DNA of 64,000 nucleotides from Salinilacustrithrix flava (GTDB lineage: Bacteria; Actinomycetota; Acidimicrobiia; Acidimicrobiales; Salinilacustritrichaceae): NCBI GenBank assembly GCA_024128875.1, contig JAMYFF010000008.1:1-64000 (forward strand), read 5' to 3'. Made by a program: the position numbers and the translations under genes. The notes under the pieces were generated by a model that was not told the DNA's origin, did not search any database, and worked only from the letters and a program-made list of their open reading frames with translations. Shown here one piece after another: positions 24,930-35,686 of this stretch; position 1 is the first letter of the stretch, and every line of letters begins with the position of its first letter.

Positions 24930-25712
24930 TCAGCGGGGTGGGCGGATCATCTGCTGGCCGCCGCCGTCGACGCGGATGCGCACGCCGCTGACGTAGGAGC
25001 CCTGCTCGCCCACGAGGAACGACACCACGGCGGCGACGTCCTCGGGCTGGCAGACCCGGCCGAAGGGGTAGTGGGCGTGGAGGTCCTCGATGTCGGCGCC
25101 GCCGGCCTTGGCCAGGCGACGGCCCATCTCGGTCTCGACCAGGCCGGGAGCGACGGTGTTCACCCGGATGCCGTGGCGCTGCTCCTCCTTGGCCAGGGTC
25201 GAGGCCAGGGCCTCCATCGCGGCCTTGCCCATGTTGTAGGGGGCACCGTTGGCCGCGTGGTGGTCGGTGGCGACGGAGGAGATGAAGACGATGTCGCCCC
25301 GGTCGCAGGTGCGCATGTGGGGCAGGACGAGGCGGCAGAGGTGGTGCGGGCCGACGGCGTGGGTCGCCAGCAGCCGGGCGGCCTCGGCCGGGTCGGTGTC
25401 GGCCACGGACTGGCCCCGCGACGCCAGGCCGGCGTTGTTGACCAGGATCGAGATGGGACCGAGCTCGCCGGCGACCCGCTCGACCATCTGGGCGTCGGCA
25501 TCGGCATCGTCGATGGAGGCCTGCACCGCGATGGCCTTGCGGCCCATGTCCTGGATCTCGGCGACGGTGTTCGCCGCGGACTCCTCGTCCCGCCGGTAGT
25601 TGACGGCGACGTCCGCCCCCGCCTCAGCGAGCGACAGCGAGATGGCACGCCCCACCCCCCGTCCACCACCGGTGACCAGTGCGACCCTGCCCTGCAGCGC
25701 TCCGTTGCTCAT
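24930..25712 (-). CDS. Short-chain dehydrogenase/reductase (FabG-like)
   Basis: 260 residues. Classical SDR: NAD(P)-binding VTGGGRGVGRA at the N-terminus, NNAG at about residue 90, catalytic Ser in VFISSVA, and YNMGK for the Tyr/Lys pair. The ending SYVSGVRIRVDGGGQQMIRP is typical of FabG-like 3-oxoacyl reductases. It should reduce or oxidise a keto/hydroxy group with NAD(P)H; the substrate is open. ATG 25712. It is 16 bp downstream of the ABC-F gene on the same strand. Confidence 0.9.
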   Translation of the reverse strand: MSNGALQGRVALVTGGGRGVGRAISLSLAEAGADVAVNYRRDEESAANTVAEIQDMGRKAIAVQASIDDADADAQMVERVAGELGPISILVNNAGLASRGQSVADTDPAEAARLLATHAVGPHHLCRLVLPHMRTCDRGDIVFISSVATDHHAANGAPYNMGKAAMEALASTLAKEEQRHGIRVNTVAPGLVETEMGRRLAKAGGADIEDLHAHYPFGRVCQPEDVAAVVSFLVGEQGSYVSGVRIRVDGGGQQMIRPPR

Positions 25713-25728
25713 GGCGGCGGAGCGTAGG

Positions 25729-27540
<1,812 letters not shown>

Positions 27541-27568
27541 CCCGCCGGCGCCCGGTCCCCATGGGCGC

Positions 27569-28318
27569 TCACCTGGTGGCGACGAGGAGCACAGGCACCG
27601 GGCTGCGCTCGAGCACCGCCCGGACGACCTCGCCGCGTTCCGGCTCGTCGGCGTGCGGCCAGCCCATGGCCAGCACGTCGGGGTGCTCCTGCGCGCACGC
27701 TGCGAGGATCTCCTCGACCGGTGCACCGATGCGCAGATCGAGCCGCACGCCGGGCGCCCCGGGGGCGTAGCGGGCCAGGAACTCCTCGGCGTAGGCCTCG
27801 GTCTCGTACTGCACCTGGTCCGAGAAGCTCGGGACGGAGCTCTCGTCGTCGACGTGGACGGCGACGAGCTCCAGGTCGGCATCCGCAGCGAGCGCGATGG
27901 CCCGCTTGAGCTCACGGGCGCGCCCGGGGACCCCGGCCATCGCGATGAGGACCCGCCGGAAGCGGTCCGGCAGCACGGCCCGGGGGGGAACGACCAGCAC
28001 GGGCTTGTCCACCGAACCGGCGAGCCCGAGCGCGAGGTGGCCGGTCGCCGCAGCGGCGACGTGGCTGCGCTGGCCGATGGCGAACCCGACGACGTCGTCG
28101 TCGGCCGCGAGGGAGACCAGCACGTCCAGGGGCTCCCCGGGCACCGTCCGGAAGGGGATCTTGAAGCCGGCGGCTGCTGCGGCGGCCGTGCGTCCCTCGA
28201 CGTCGGCGACGTGCACCCCCTCGACCTCGGCACCGAAGACCGGCGCCAGCAGCTGGGCAGCTGCGACCACCGGATGGGCAGCCGCCGAGTCGTCCACGGC
28301 GGCGATGATCCTGCTCAT
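27569..28318 (-). CDS. Universal stress protein, tandem UspA-like
   Basis: 249 residues. Two Usp-like halves: the first starts MSRIIAAVDDSAAAHPVV; the second runs RRVLIAMAGVPGRARELKRA to SPVPVLLVATR. The ATP-binding GxGxxG pattern is not clear in either half, so it may be a non-ATP-binding Usp. It lies 10 bp after the GH65 gene, so the two are probably co-transcribed; Usp genes in mycobacteria are often controlled by hypoxia or dormancy signals. Confidence 0.82.
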   Translation of the reverse strand: MSRIIAAVDDSAAAHPVVAAAQLLAPVFGAEVEGVHVADVEGRTAAAAAAGFKIPFRTVPGEPLDVLVSLAADDDVVGFAIGQRSHVAAAATGHLALGLAGSVDKPVLVVPPRAVLPDRFRRVLIAMAGVPGRARELKRAIALAADADLELVAVHVDDESSVPSFSDQVQYETEAYAEEFLARYAPGAPGVRLDLRIGAPVEEILAACAQEHPDVLAMGWPHADEPERGEVVRAVLERSPVPVLLVATR

Positions 28319-28328
28319 CGGGTCCTCC

Positions 28329-30812
28329 TCACGTCAGAAGCTCCCAGCCCTCGGCGGCCCGACCGAACCGGAGGCCGGTGCCTTCGACCACGGCGTCGAT
28401 CCCGTCCACGTGCACCGGAACCGGGCGGTCGCTCTCCAGGTGCAGCTCCTCGTGCCCGATGCGCACCCGCACCCGGCTGCCGTGGAAGCGGACCCGGAGG
28501 CGCAGGCCGTCCCAGGCGGGCGGCAGCTGCGGGTCGACCACCAGGCGACCGTGGCGCGGGCGCAGCCCGGCGAAGCCGAAGGCGAGCGCCTGCCAGACCC
28601 CGCCCATGGTCGCCAGGTGCAACCCGCCTGCCGTCGTCCCGGTGAGGTCGTCCAGGTCGATCCGCGTCGCCATCCGCAGCGCGGACAGCGCCCCCTCGTG
28701 GTCGCCGGCGCGGGCCGCGAGGGCGGCGTGCATCGCCGGGGACAGCGAGCTCCCGTGGGCCGTGCGCGGCTCGTAGAAGTCCAGGTTCGGTCGGAGGCTG
28801 CCGGGCACGACCTCCTCGGGGACGAGGTGGTGGAGCATGAGCACGTCCGCCTGCTTGAGGACCTGCGCGCCCCGGACGCGGTCGCGGCCGAGCAGCAGGT
28901 CGGCGGCGATGGGGAGTCGTGGCGCGACCTCGGCGATGAAGAGGGCCTCGAGCTCGTGGAACCCAGCGAACTGCTCGTAGACCCGGGTCGTGGGGTCGTA
29001 GCCGTCGACCAGGGCGTCCGCCACGTGGCGCCAGGCGCGCGCTTCGTCGAGCCCGGCCGGGGCACCGACGTCCGCTGCCTCCACTGCGTCGGCGGCCCGT
29101 CGCAGGTTCCACCGCGCCACCACGTTCGTGAACGCGTTGTCGTCCACCGGCTCGTGGTACTCGTCGGGCCCGACCACCCCGTAGATGTGGGCCGCCCCGG
29201 CGGCATCGGTCCGCACCCGGGACTCCCAGTAGCGCGCCGTCTGCACGAGCAGCTCGAGGCCCGGGCCCCGGGCGAAGTCCGCGTCGCCGGTCCAGTCCAC
29301 GTAGCAGCTGGTCGCCCAGGCCACCTGGGCGACCACGTGCTCCTCGAGCAGCCCGGTGCGGATGGGCACGAGCCGCCCGGTCCGGTCGCGGGCCGAGCTC
29401 GGCGTCACGTCGTAGCCGGTCCGAGCCGACTCCCAGGGGAATCGGGCGCCCCGCCGCCCCCTCCTCCGGGCGGTGTCGAGTGCAGCGTCGAGACGGCGGA
29501 CCCGGTACTCGAGCATCGCCCGCGCCGCCGGCGGGTGGGTGGCGGCCAGGAAGGGCAGCACGAAGGTGTCGGAGTCCCAGAACACGTGCCCGCGGTACGC
29601 CTGCCCGCTGAGCCCGCGAGCGCCGACCGCGGCCTCCCCCTCGTCGGCGACGGACGCCATGAGGTGGAACAGGGCGAAGCGCACGCCGAGCTGGAGCTCG
29701 TCGTCGCCGTCGATCTCCACGTCAGCGTCCTCCCACCGAGCCGCCCAGGCGGCGCGGTGCTCGGCGAGGAGCAGGTCGAACCCGCACCCGGCCAGCTCGC
29801 GCGCTCGGGCCGTCGCGGTGGCGGGATCCGGCAGGTCCTCGGGATCACCCTCGTAGGCGATCATGCGGTCGAGGACCACACCGTCCGGGGCCGGGGTGAC
29901 CGCAGCGGTCACCGCAGCGACGATGCCACCGGAGGTGCCGGCAGCGGCCTTCCACCCGACCCCGTCCGTCACGCGCGCCCCGTCGGGCGCCACGAGCAGC
30001 GGTCCCTCGGGATCAGCTGGGCCACATGCGCGCTCGACGACCGAGCCCGGGCGTCGCAGAGAGGCGAAGCGCACGCTGCGCACCGGCCCGACATCGGTCA
30101 GGGCACGCTCGTGCAGCACGCCGGTGCGCAGATCGAGCGTGCGCGCCACGCCGCCCTCGGGATGCAGTCGCCACGGCAGGGAGGCCGCGACCGGTCCGGG
30201 CAGCAGGTGCGTCTCGGGGCCGTCCCCGTCGTAGACCCCGGCCACCATCGACCACGACGGCGCGCCGGGATCGTGCACGACGGTGGCACCGCCGATCCCC
30301 AACCGTCCGTCGGCCAGGGTCGTGAGGGTCGCCCGCACCCGCTCGCCCTCCGGATCGTGGCCCTCGAGCACCAGGCCCCAGCCGGGGGCCGGATCGACCT
30401 CGGGGAGGTGACGGGTGCGCCGGCGCTCGACCTGCGCGACCAGGACCTCGCGCTGCGGCGCGTCCGCGAGCACCAGGGTCCCGGCGCGGTCGATGCCGCG
30501 CGCCCACAGCTCGCGCCGGATCCAGTTCAGCGGCTCGCCGGCTTCGGTGGTGGGGAGCACGCGCCCGTCCTCGACCACGGTGCGGTCAGGCCCGTCGCCC
30601 GACGCGAGCAGCAGCACGGAGCGGGACGCGACGCGCTCGGAGCGGAGCAGTACGGCCGCGTCCCGCCCCGGCCCCGGGGCGACGACGGCCACGGCCAGGC
30701 CGGCATCGAGGGCGGCGGCCAGCGAGCCGTCCAGGTCGGCCTCGACCGGCTCCGATGCGACGAACACGACCGCTTCGAAGCGACGGTCCGGCATGGAGGT
30801 CACGGTGGTCAT
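28329..30812 (-). CDS. GH65 glycoside phosphorylase (trehalose/maltose/kojibiose type)
   Basis: 827 residues from ATG 30812. GH65 enzymes cleave alpha-glucosides with phosphate to give beta-glucose-1-phosphate and glucose. The barrel contains VFWDSDTFVLPFL, PWESARTG, the catalytic-acid motif GPDEYHEPVDDNAFTN (Glu at about residue 560), and KQADVLMLHHLVP, where KQAD is the phosphate/substrate loop. Before the GH65 N-terminal sandwich (from about residue 140) there are about 135 extra residues that look like a worn HAD phosphatase domain. Substrate specificity is not readable; TreT in the window makes trehalose a candidate. Confidence 0.85.
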   Translation of the reverse strand: MTTVTSMPDRRFEAVVFVASEPVEADLDGSLAAALDAGLAVAVVAPGPGRDAAVLLRSERVASRSVLLLASGDGPDRTVVEDGRVLPTTEAGEPLNWIRRELWARGIDRAGTLVLADAPQREVLVAQVERRRTRHLPEVDPAPGWGLVLEGHDPEGERVRATLTTLADGRLGIGGATVVHDPGAPSWSMVAGVYDGDGPETHLLPGPVAASLPWRLHPEGGVARTLDLRTGVLHERALTDVGPVRSVRFASLRRPGSVVERACGPADPEGPLLVAPDGARVTDGVGWKAAAGTSGGIVAAVTAAVTPAPDGVVLDRMIAYEGDPEDLPDPATATARARELAGCGFDLLLAEHRAAWAARWEDADVEIDGDDELQLGVRFALFHLMASVADEGEAAVGARGLSGQAYRGHVFWDSDTFVLPFLAATHPPAARAMLEYRVRRLDAALDTARRRGRRGARFPWESARTGYDVTPSSARDRTGRLVPIRTGLLEEHVVAQVAWATSCYVDWTGDADFARGPGLELLVQTARYWESRVRTDAAGAAHIYGVVGPDEYHEPVDDNAFTNVVARWNLRRAADAVEAADVGAPAGLDEARAWRHVADALVDGYDPTTRVYEQFAGFHELEALFIAEVAPRLPIAADLLLGRDRVRGAQVLKQADVLMLHHLVPEEVVPGSLRPNLDFYEPRTAHGSSLSPAMHAALAARAGDHEGALSALRMATRIDLDDLTGTTAGGLHLATMGGVWQALAFGFAGLRPRHGRLVVDPQLPPAWDGLRLRVRFHGSRVRVRIGHEELHLESDRPVPVHVDGIDAVVEGTGLRFGRAAEGWELLT

Positions 30813-30881
30813 GGGATCGACCACCTCCGATCTGCCGGCGGTCGCTGGACCCACCGTACGGACATCGCCGGCGGCGCTGTA

Positions 30882-30895
30882 GGGGCCAATGGCCC
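30882..30895. promoter_or_regulatory. DosR/NarL-like palindromic site upstream of GH65-Usp operon
   Basis: GGGGCCAATGGCCC fits the GGGnCnnnnGnCCC core of the DosR (DevR) box and lies about 70 bp upstream of the GH65-Usp operon and about 60 bp upstream of dusB. A CCACCGGTGG palindrome follows directly. Usp genes belong to the DosR regulon in mycobacteria; whether this organism has DosR is unknown. Confidence 0.3.
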
Positions 30896-30952
30896 ACCGG
30901 TGGTGATTCCACCGGACGGCGGCACATCGGGGACACTGGGGGGATCGCCCCG

Positions 30953-32077
30953 CTGTTCCCGCCCCTGCAGATCGGTCCGCTGTCGGCGGACCCGCCGGTG
31001 GTCCTCGCCCCGATGGCCGGCGTCACCAACGCCCCCTTCCGCGCCCTGTGCCGCCGCTTCGGCGCCGCCCTGTACGTGTCGGAGATGGTCGGCGCCCGCG
31101 CCGTGGTCGAGGGCAACGAGCGCACGTTCCACATCGCCCGCTTCGCCGACGACGAGCCGGTGCGCTCGATCCAGCTCTACGGCACGGACCCGGCGGTCAT
31201 GGGCGAGGCGGTGCGCCGGGTGCGCGACCAGGTCGGCGTCGACCACATCGACCTGAACTTCGGCTGTCCCGCCCGCAAGATCACCCGCCACGGCGGCGGT
31301 TCGGCCCTCCCCCTGCGGCCCCGGCTCTTCGGCGCGGTCGTGGCCGCGGCCGTCGACGGGGCCGGCGACATCCCGGTCACGGTGAAGATGCGGGTGGGCC
31401 TGGACGACGAGCACCGCACGTGGCTGGTGGCGGGGAAGCTGGCCCAGGAGGCCGGCGCGGCGGCGGTGGCCGTCCACGCCCGCACGGCCGAGCAGCTCTA
31501 CTCAGGCGTCGCGGACTGGTCGACGATCACGCAGCTGAAGGAGACGGTCACCACCATCCCGGTGCTCGGCAACGGCGACATCTGGGAGGCCGCCGACGCG
31601 GTCGAGATGATGCGCGTCACCGGCTGCGACGGCGTCGTCATCGGCCGGGGCTGCCTGGGCCGTCCCTGGCTGTTCCGGGACCTGGTCGCCGCGTTCGCCG
31701 GCGAGCCCGTGCCTGCGCCGCCATCGCTCGGCGACATCATCGAGATGGTGCGCACGCACGGCGAGATGCTGGCCGAGTGGTTCGGCGAGGAGTCCGGCAT
31801 GCGGGAGCTGCGCAAGCACACCGGCTGGTACCTGCAGGGCTTCCCCGTCGGCCGGCCGCTGCGCGCCGCGCTCCGCTCGATGTCCTCGCTGGCGGAGCTC
31901 GATGCGCTGCTCGGCGAGCTCGACCCGCACCTGCCGTTCCCCCGCTCGGCCATGCGGATGCAGCGGGGCCACACCACCGGCCCCCGTCCGGTGAAGCTGC
32001 CCGAGGGCTGGCTCGACGACCCCGACGCGCTCGAACCGCCCAGTCGGCTCGCCGACCTGGCCGTCTCCGGCGGGTGA
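30953..32077 (+). CDS. dusB: tRNA-dihydrouridine synthase (DusB family)
   Basis: About 374 residues. FMN enzyme reducing uridines in tRNA. VVLAPMAGVTNAPFRALCRR begins the barrel, DLNFGCPARKITRHGGG carries the catalytic Cys, KMRVGLDD and VHARTAEQLYSG bind tRNA/FMN, and VLGNGDIWEA and DGVVIGRGCLGRPW bind phosphate. No ATG, GTG or TTG lies in frame between 30755 and 30995. I place the start at CTG 30953 (FPPLQIGPL follows), with GGGGGGAT about 10 bases upstream. The alternative ATG 30755 would add 66 non-homologous residues and overlap the divergent GH65 gene. It overlaps maf by GTGA. Confidence 0.85.
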   Translation: MFPPLQIGPLSADPPVVLAPMAGVTNAPFRALCRRFGAALYVSEMVGARAVVEGNERTFHIARFADDEPVRSIQLYGTDPAVMGEAVRRVRDQVGVDHIDLNFGCPARKITRHGGGSALPLRPRLFGAVVAAAVDGAGDIPVTVKMRVGLDDEHRTWLVAGKLAQEAGAAAVAVHARTAEQLYSGVADWSTITQLKETVTTIPVLGNGDIWEAADAVEMMRVTGCDGVVIGRGCLGRPWLFRDLVAAFAGEPVPAPPSLGDIIEMVRTHGEMLAEWFGEESGMRELRKHTGWYLQGFPVGRPLRAALRSMSSLAELDALLGELDPHLPFPRSAMRMQRGHTTGPRPVKLPEGWLDDPDALEPPSRLADLAVSGG

Positions 32078-32655
32078 ACGTGGACGCCGCCGTGGTGCTG
32101 GCGTCGGGTTCGCCCCGGCGCCTGGAGCTGCTCCGCCGGATCGGCGTCGAACCGGTCGTCCGGCCCGCGGACATCGACGAGACGCCCCAGCCGGGCGAGG
32201 CCCCCGAGTCGACCGTCGCGCGCCTGGCACGCACCAAGGCCCGCACCGTCGAGCGCACGCCCGGCGAGCTGGTGATCGCAGCCGACACCGAGGTCGTGCT
32301 CCGCGACGGCGTCCTCGGCAAGCCCGCCGACGCGAGCGGGGCCGCCGCCATGCTGCGCTCGCTCTCGGGCCGATCGCACCGGGTGGTCACCGGCGTGCAC
32401 CTCGTGTGCGGGGACGAGGAGGCCGCCGCCGTGGAGGAGACCGTCGTCCACGTGCGGGAGCTGACCGAGGCGGAGATCGAGGCCTACGTGGCGACCGGGG
32501 AGCCCTTCGGCAAGGCCGGCGCCTACGCCATCCAGGGCGCGGGCGGGATGTTCGTCGAGCGCATCGAGGGCAGCGACACCAACGTGATCGGACTGCCGCT
32601 GACCACCGTCGTGCGCCTGGCCGGCGAGGTCGGCGTCACCCTCCTGCCCCGCTGA
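32074..32655 (+). CDS. maf: Maf-family nucleotide pyrophosphatase
   Basis: 193 residues from GTG 32074, which overlaps the dusB stop. Maf proteins hydrolyse non-canonical or modified nucleoside triphosphates (dTTP/UTP or m7GTP groups). ASGSPRRLELL at the N-terminus is the substrate loop; IAADTEVVL carries a catalytic Asp; KPADASGAAAMLRSLSGRSHRVVTG-type and YAIQGAGGMFVE-type motifs complete the fold. Likely role is nucleotide-pool sanitation or septum-related, as proposed for Maf. It converges on the MMPL gene, with a short repeat between them. Confidence 0.93.
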   Translation: MNVDAAVVLASGSPRRLELLRRIGVEPVVRPADIDETPQPGEAPESTVARLARTKARTVERTPGELVIAADTEVVLRDGVLGKPADASGAAAMLRSLSGRSHRVVTGVHLVCGDEEAAAVEETVVHVRELTEAEIEAYVATGEPFGKAGAYAIQGAGGMFVERIEGSDTNVIGLPLTTVVRLAGEVGVTLLPR

Positions 32656-32658
32656 CGA

Positions 32659-32684
32659 GACGCCAGCACTGCCAGTTCGGAGAA
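32659..32684. repeat. CAGCACTGCCAG repeat, copy 1
   Basis: Core CCAGCACTGCCAGTTCG between the convergent maf and MMPL stops. The same core occurs at 36523 and 36553 (inside alkA) and at 50445 (another convergent pair). A short CCAGC/GCTGG stem spans 32663-32690. Confidence 0.65.
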
Positions 32685-32691
32685 GGCTGGT

Positions 32692-35070
32692 TCAGGAGAC
32701 GCCGACCGGTTCGCGGGCGTCGTCGGACTCCTCGCCCCGGTCGGCCCGGACGCGCGCTGCGGCTTCAGCGAGCTGGGCCTCGTGGTCGGGGGCGCCCTCG
32801 ACGTGCAGCGCCGGGAGGCGGCGGTCGATCCAGCCCGGGATCCACCAGTTGCGCTCACCCAGCAGCTCCATCGTCGCCGGTACGAGCAGCATGCGGACGA
32901 GGGTGGCGTCGAGCAGGACCGCCATGCCGAGCCCGGCGCCGAAGACCTTCACGATGCGACCGTCCTCGAGCAGGAAGCTGCCGAAGACCACGACCATGAT
33001 CGCCGCCGCTGCGCTGATGACCCGGGCGGTTGCGGCCAGGCCGTCGGCCACCGAGTTGCGGGCGTCGCCGGTGCGCTCGTACTCCTCCTTGATGCGGGAC
33101 AGCAGGAAGACCTCGTAGTCCATGGACAGGCCGAAGACGATGGCGAACATCATCATCGGGATGAACGGCTCGATGGGCGCCGGCTCGATGCCGGTGAGGT
33201 CGCCGAGCCAGCCCCACTGGAACACCGCAACGACGATGCCGTAGGCGCCGGCGATCGAGAGCATGTTCAGAACGACGGCCTTGAGCGGCACCAGCAGTGA
33301 CCGGAAGACCGCCATCAGCAGGACGAACGACATGGCGAGCACCACGCCGAAGAAGAGGAAGCTGCGGCCCGCGAGGTAGTCGGAGAAGTCCACCGAGACC
33401 GCCACGAACCCGGTCACGTGCACCTCGGGTCCACCCTCGCCGGCGACGGCCGGGATGACCCCGTCGCGGAGGCGGTTGATGAGCTCTTCGGTGGCCTCGT
33501 CCTGGGGGGCGCTGGTGGGCACCACCCGTGCGAGGGCGGCGACCGGCGCGTCGAAGTCGTTCGGGATCGCCGGCGTCACGGAGGCGACGCCGGGGTCGGC
33601 CGCGACGGCCTCGACCACCTGCTGGAAGGTGGCGAAGCCCTCCGGCCCGTCGACCTCGCCGACGATGACGAAGGGTCCGTTGAAGCCGGGGCCGAAGCCG
33701 TCGCTCAGCAGGTCGTAGGCCTGGCGGGTCGTCGAGTCCTCGGGGTAGTTGCCCTCGTCGGAGAAGCCGAGCCGGATGCCGAGCAGGGGCAGGGCCAGGA
33801 CGAGCAACAGCAGGGTCCCGCCGATGGCGAAGGGCCACGGACGGCGCTGGATCAGGTGGCTCCACCGGTACCAGCCGCTCTCACGGACCGGCTTCGGGAC
33901 GCGGCGCGGCACCTCGCGCTTCAGCACCGGGATGAAGGATCCGACGACCAGCACCGCGAGCGCCGCCGGGACGCCGAGCAGCAGGGCGGGGATGCCGAGA
34001 CCGGCACCGAGCAGCGCCACGGAGATGCAGCCGGCGGCGACGAGGCCGCGCCACCGGGTCACCTCCACCTTGAGGCGGGCGAAGCCGAGCAGCGCCGGCA
34101 GCAGCGTGGTGGAGGCGACCATCGTCACCGCCACGGTGATGGCTGCGGCGACACCGAGACCGGCGACGAACTCGAGGCCGATCAGCAGCAGCCCGAGCAG
34201 GGACACGACGACGGTGATGCCGGCGAACACGACGGCCCGTCCTGCGGTGTCGATCGCCGCCATCGTGGCGACCTGGGGGTCGTGGCCCGTGTGCAGGTAC
34301 TCGCGGAAGCGGGTGACGATGAAGAGCGCGTAGTCGATGCCGACGCCGAGGCCGATCATGGCCCCGATCTGCAGGGCGAAGTCGGGCATGCCCATGACGT
34401 TCGAGGCCAGGTTCGTGAGCATGATGCCGAGGCCCACGCCGGCGACCGCCACGGCGATCGGCAGGCCCATGGCCAGCACGGACCCGAACGAGACGATGAG
34501 CACAACGACGGCGAAGGCGAGGCCGATCAGCTCGGACTCCGGCGGCTCGAACCCGGCGAGCACCTCGCCGCCGACCTCGATCCGCACACCGTCGATCTCG
34601 GACTCGATCTCCTCGGCCCGGTCGAGGATCTCGACGCCGATCTCGCCGGACTCGGAGAACCCGACCTCCTCGCCGACCTCCACCCGGGCGAAGGCGACCC
34701 GCCCGGCCAGCTCGCCCTGCTCGGCGATCTGGCCGAACCCCTCCTCGGAGTACGGGCTGGTGACGTCGACGTACGGGATCTCGTCGGTCTCGGCGAACAG
34801 CTCCTCCATCGCCGCCTGCACCGTGGGGTCGGTGACCCCCTGGTCGGCCTGGAACACGATGGAACCGGTGGGGCCGGCCCCGAGGCCGTCGAAGTGCTCC
34901 TCGAGCACCGCGAAGCCGTCGCGGCTCTCGGACTCGGGTGCCTCCGGGTTGCCGGTGAAGTCCGATCCCACGATGGCGACGGCGACGCCGGCGAGCACCA
35001 CGGCGGCGATCCAGACGATGACGACCGGTCGGCGGTGCGCGTAGCACCACCGGGCGAGCTGCATGTACAC
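32692..35070 (-). CDS. MMPL/RND-superfamily membrane transporter
   Basis: 792 residues from GTG 35070, which has AGGAGG six bases upstream. First membrane helix PVVIVWIAAVVLAGVAVAIVG, an extracytoplasmic domain (about 40-170), a block of five or six helices with GVGIDYALFIVTRFREYL (the MMPL Asp/Tyr motif), a second outer domain (about 430-560), and a second helix block with FGLSMDYEVFLLSRIKEEY. These paired GxxxDY motifs are the proton-relay signature of MMPL proteins. It may export a lipid or other envelope compound. No companion lipid-synthesis gene is adjacent. Confidence 0.92.
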   Translation of the reverse strand: MYMQLARWCYAHRRPVVIVWIAAVVLAGVAVAIVGSDFTGNPEAPESESRDGFAVLEEHFDGLGAGPTGSIVFQADQGVTDPTVQAAMEELFAETDEIPYVDVTSPYSEEGFGQIAEQGELAGRVAFARVEVGEEVGFSESGEIGVEILDRAEEIESEIDGVRIEVGGEVLAGFEPPESELIGLAFAVVVLIVSFGSVLAMGLPIAVAVAGVGLGIMLTNLASNVMGMPDFALQIGAMIGLGVGIDYALFIVTRFREYLHTGHDPQVATMAAIDTAGRAVVFAGITVVVSLLGLLLIGLEFVAGLGVAAAITVAVTMVASTTLLPALLGFARLKVEVTRWRGLVAAGCISVALLGAGLGIPALLLGVPAALAVLVVGSFIPVLKREVPRRVPKPVRESGWYRWSHLIQRRPWPFAIGGTLLLLVLALPLLGIRLGFSDEGNYPEDSTTRQAYDLLSDGFGPGFNGPFVIVGEVDGPEGFATFQQVVEAVAADPGVASVTPAIPNDFDAPVAALARVVPTSAPQDEATEELINRLRDGVIPAVAGEGGPEVHVTGFVAVSVDFSDYLAGRSFLFFGVVLAMSFVLLMAVFRSLLVPLKAVVLNMLSIAGAYGIVVAVFQWGWLGDLTGIEPAPIEPFIPMMMFAIVFGLSMDYEVFLLSRIKEEYERTGDARNSVADGLAATARVISAAAAIMVVVFGSFLLEDGRIVKVFGAGLGMAVLLDATLVRMLLVPATMELLGERNWWIPGWIDRRLPALHVEGAPDHEAQLAEAAARVRADRGEESDDAREPVGVS

Positions 35071-35101
35071 GGCGTTCCTCCTGTGGACCGGCCCCGGGAG
35101 G

Positions 35102-35686
35102 TTATGGGCGGTCGGGTGACACCTTCACACCCGCGACCGACGAGGGCGATGTGACGTCCGTCCCGTTCGCACCTTTCGTGGACCGCTCGTGGTCGAGCAG
35201 CCACGCCTTGCGCTCGGGGCCGCCGCCGTACCCGCCGACGCTGCCGTCGCTGCGGACGACCCGGTGGCAGGGCACGACGAGCCAGACCGGGTTCGCCCCG
35301 TTCGCGGTGCCGACGGCACGTACGGCGCCCGGCGATCCGATCGCCGCTGCGATCTGCGCGTAGCTGCGCGTCTCGCCGGCCGGGATGGCCCGCAGGGCGT
35401 CCCACACCTGCTGCTGGAACGGGGTGCCGGTGGCGTCGACCTCGACCTCGTCGACGGCGGCGAGGTCGCCCCCGAGGTACCGCCGCACGGCATCGGACGC
35501 GGCCGTCTCCCCCTCCGCCCACTCGGCGTCGGCGAACCGGACCCGCACCCGGGCCGACACCCGGTCGAAGTGGTCGGCGAAGGCGAGGGCCACCACCCGC
35601 TCGCCGACGTCGTCGACGGCGACCGCGAGGCGGATCTTCCCGGTCGGGGTCTCGATGGACGTGGTGCGCACGGTGGTGCTGGTCAT
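35102..35686 (-). CDS. ogt: Methylated-DNA-protein cysteine S-methyltransferase (Ogt)
   Basis: 194 residues from ATG 35686. It removes the alkyl group from O6-alkylguanine onto its own Cys. The active-site PCHRVVRSDGSVGGYGGG is complete, preceded by PFQQQVWDALRAIPAGET with the DNA-binding HTH and TRSYAQIAAAIGSPGAVRAVG with the arginine finger. The start overlaps the alkA stop (ATGA), and the alkA-ogt order is that of M. tuberculosis Rv1317c-Rv1316c. A C-terminal tail of about 25 residues is not conserved. Confidence 0.95.
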   Translation of the reverse strand: MTSTTVRTTSIETPTGKIRLAVAVDDVGERVVALAFADHFDRVSARVRVRFADAEWAEGETAASDAVRRYLGGDLAAVDEVEVDATGTPFQQQVWDALRAIPAGETRSYAQIAAAIGSPGAVRAVGTANGANPVWLVVPCHRVVRSDGSVGGYGGGPERKAWLLDHERSTKGANGTDVTSPSSVAGVKVSPDRP

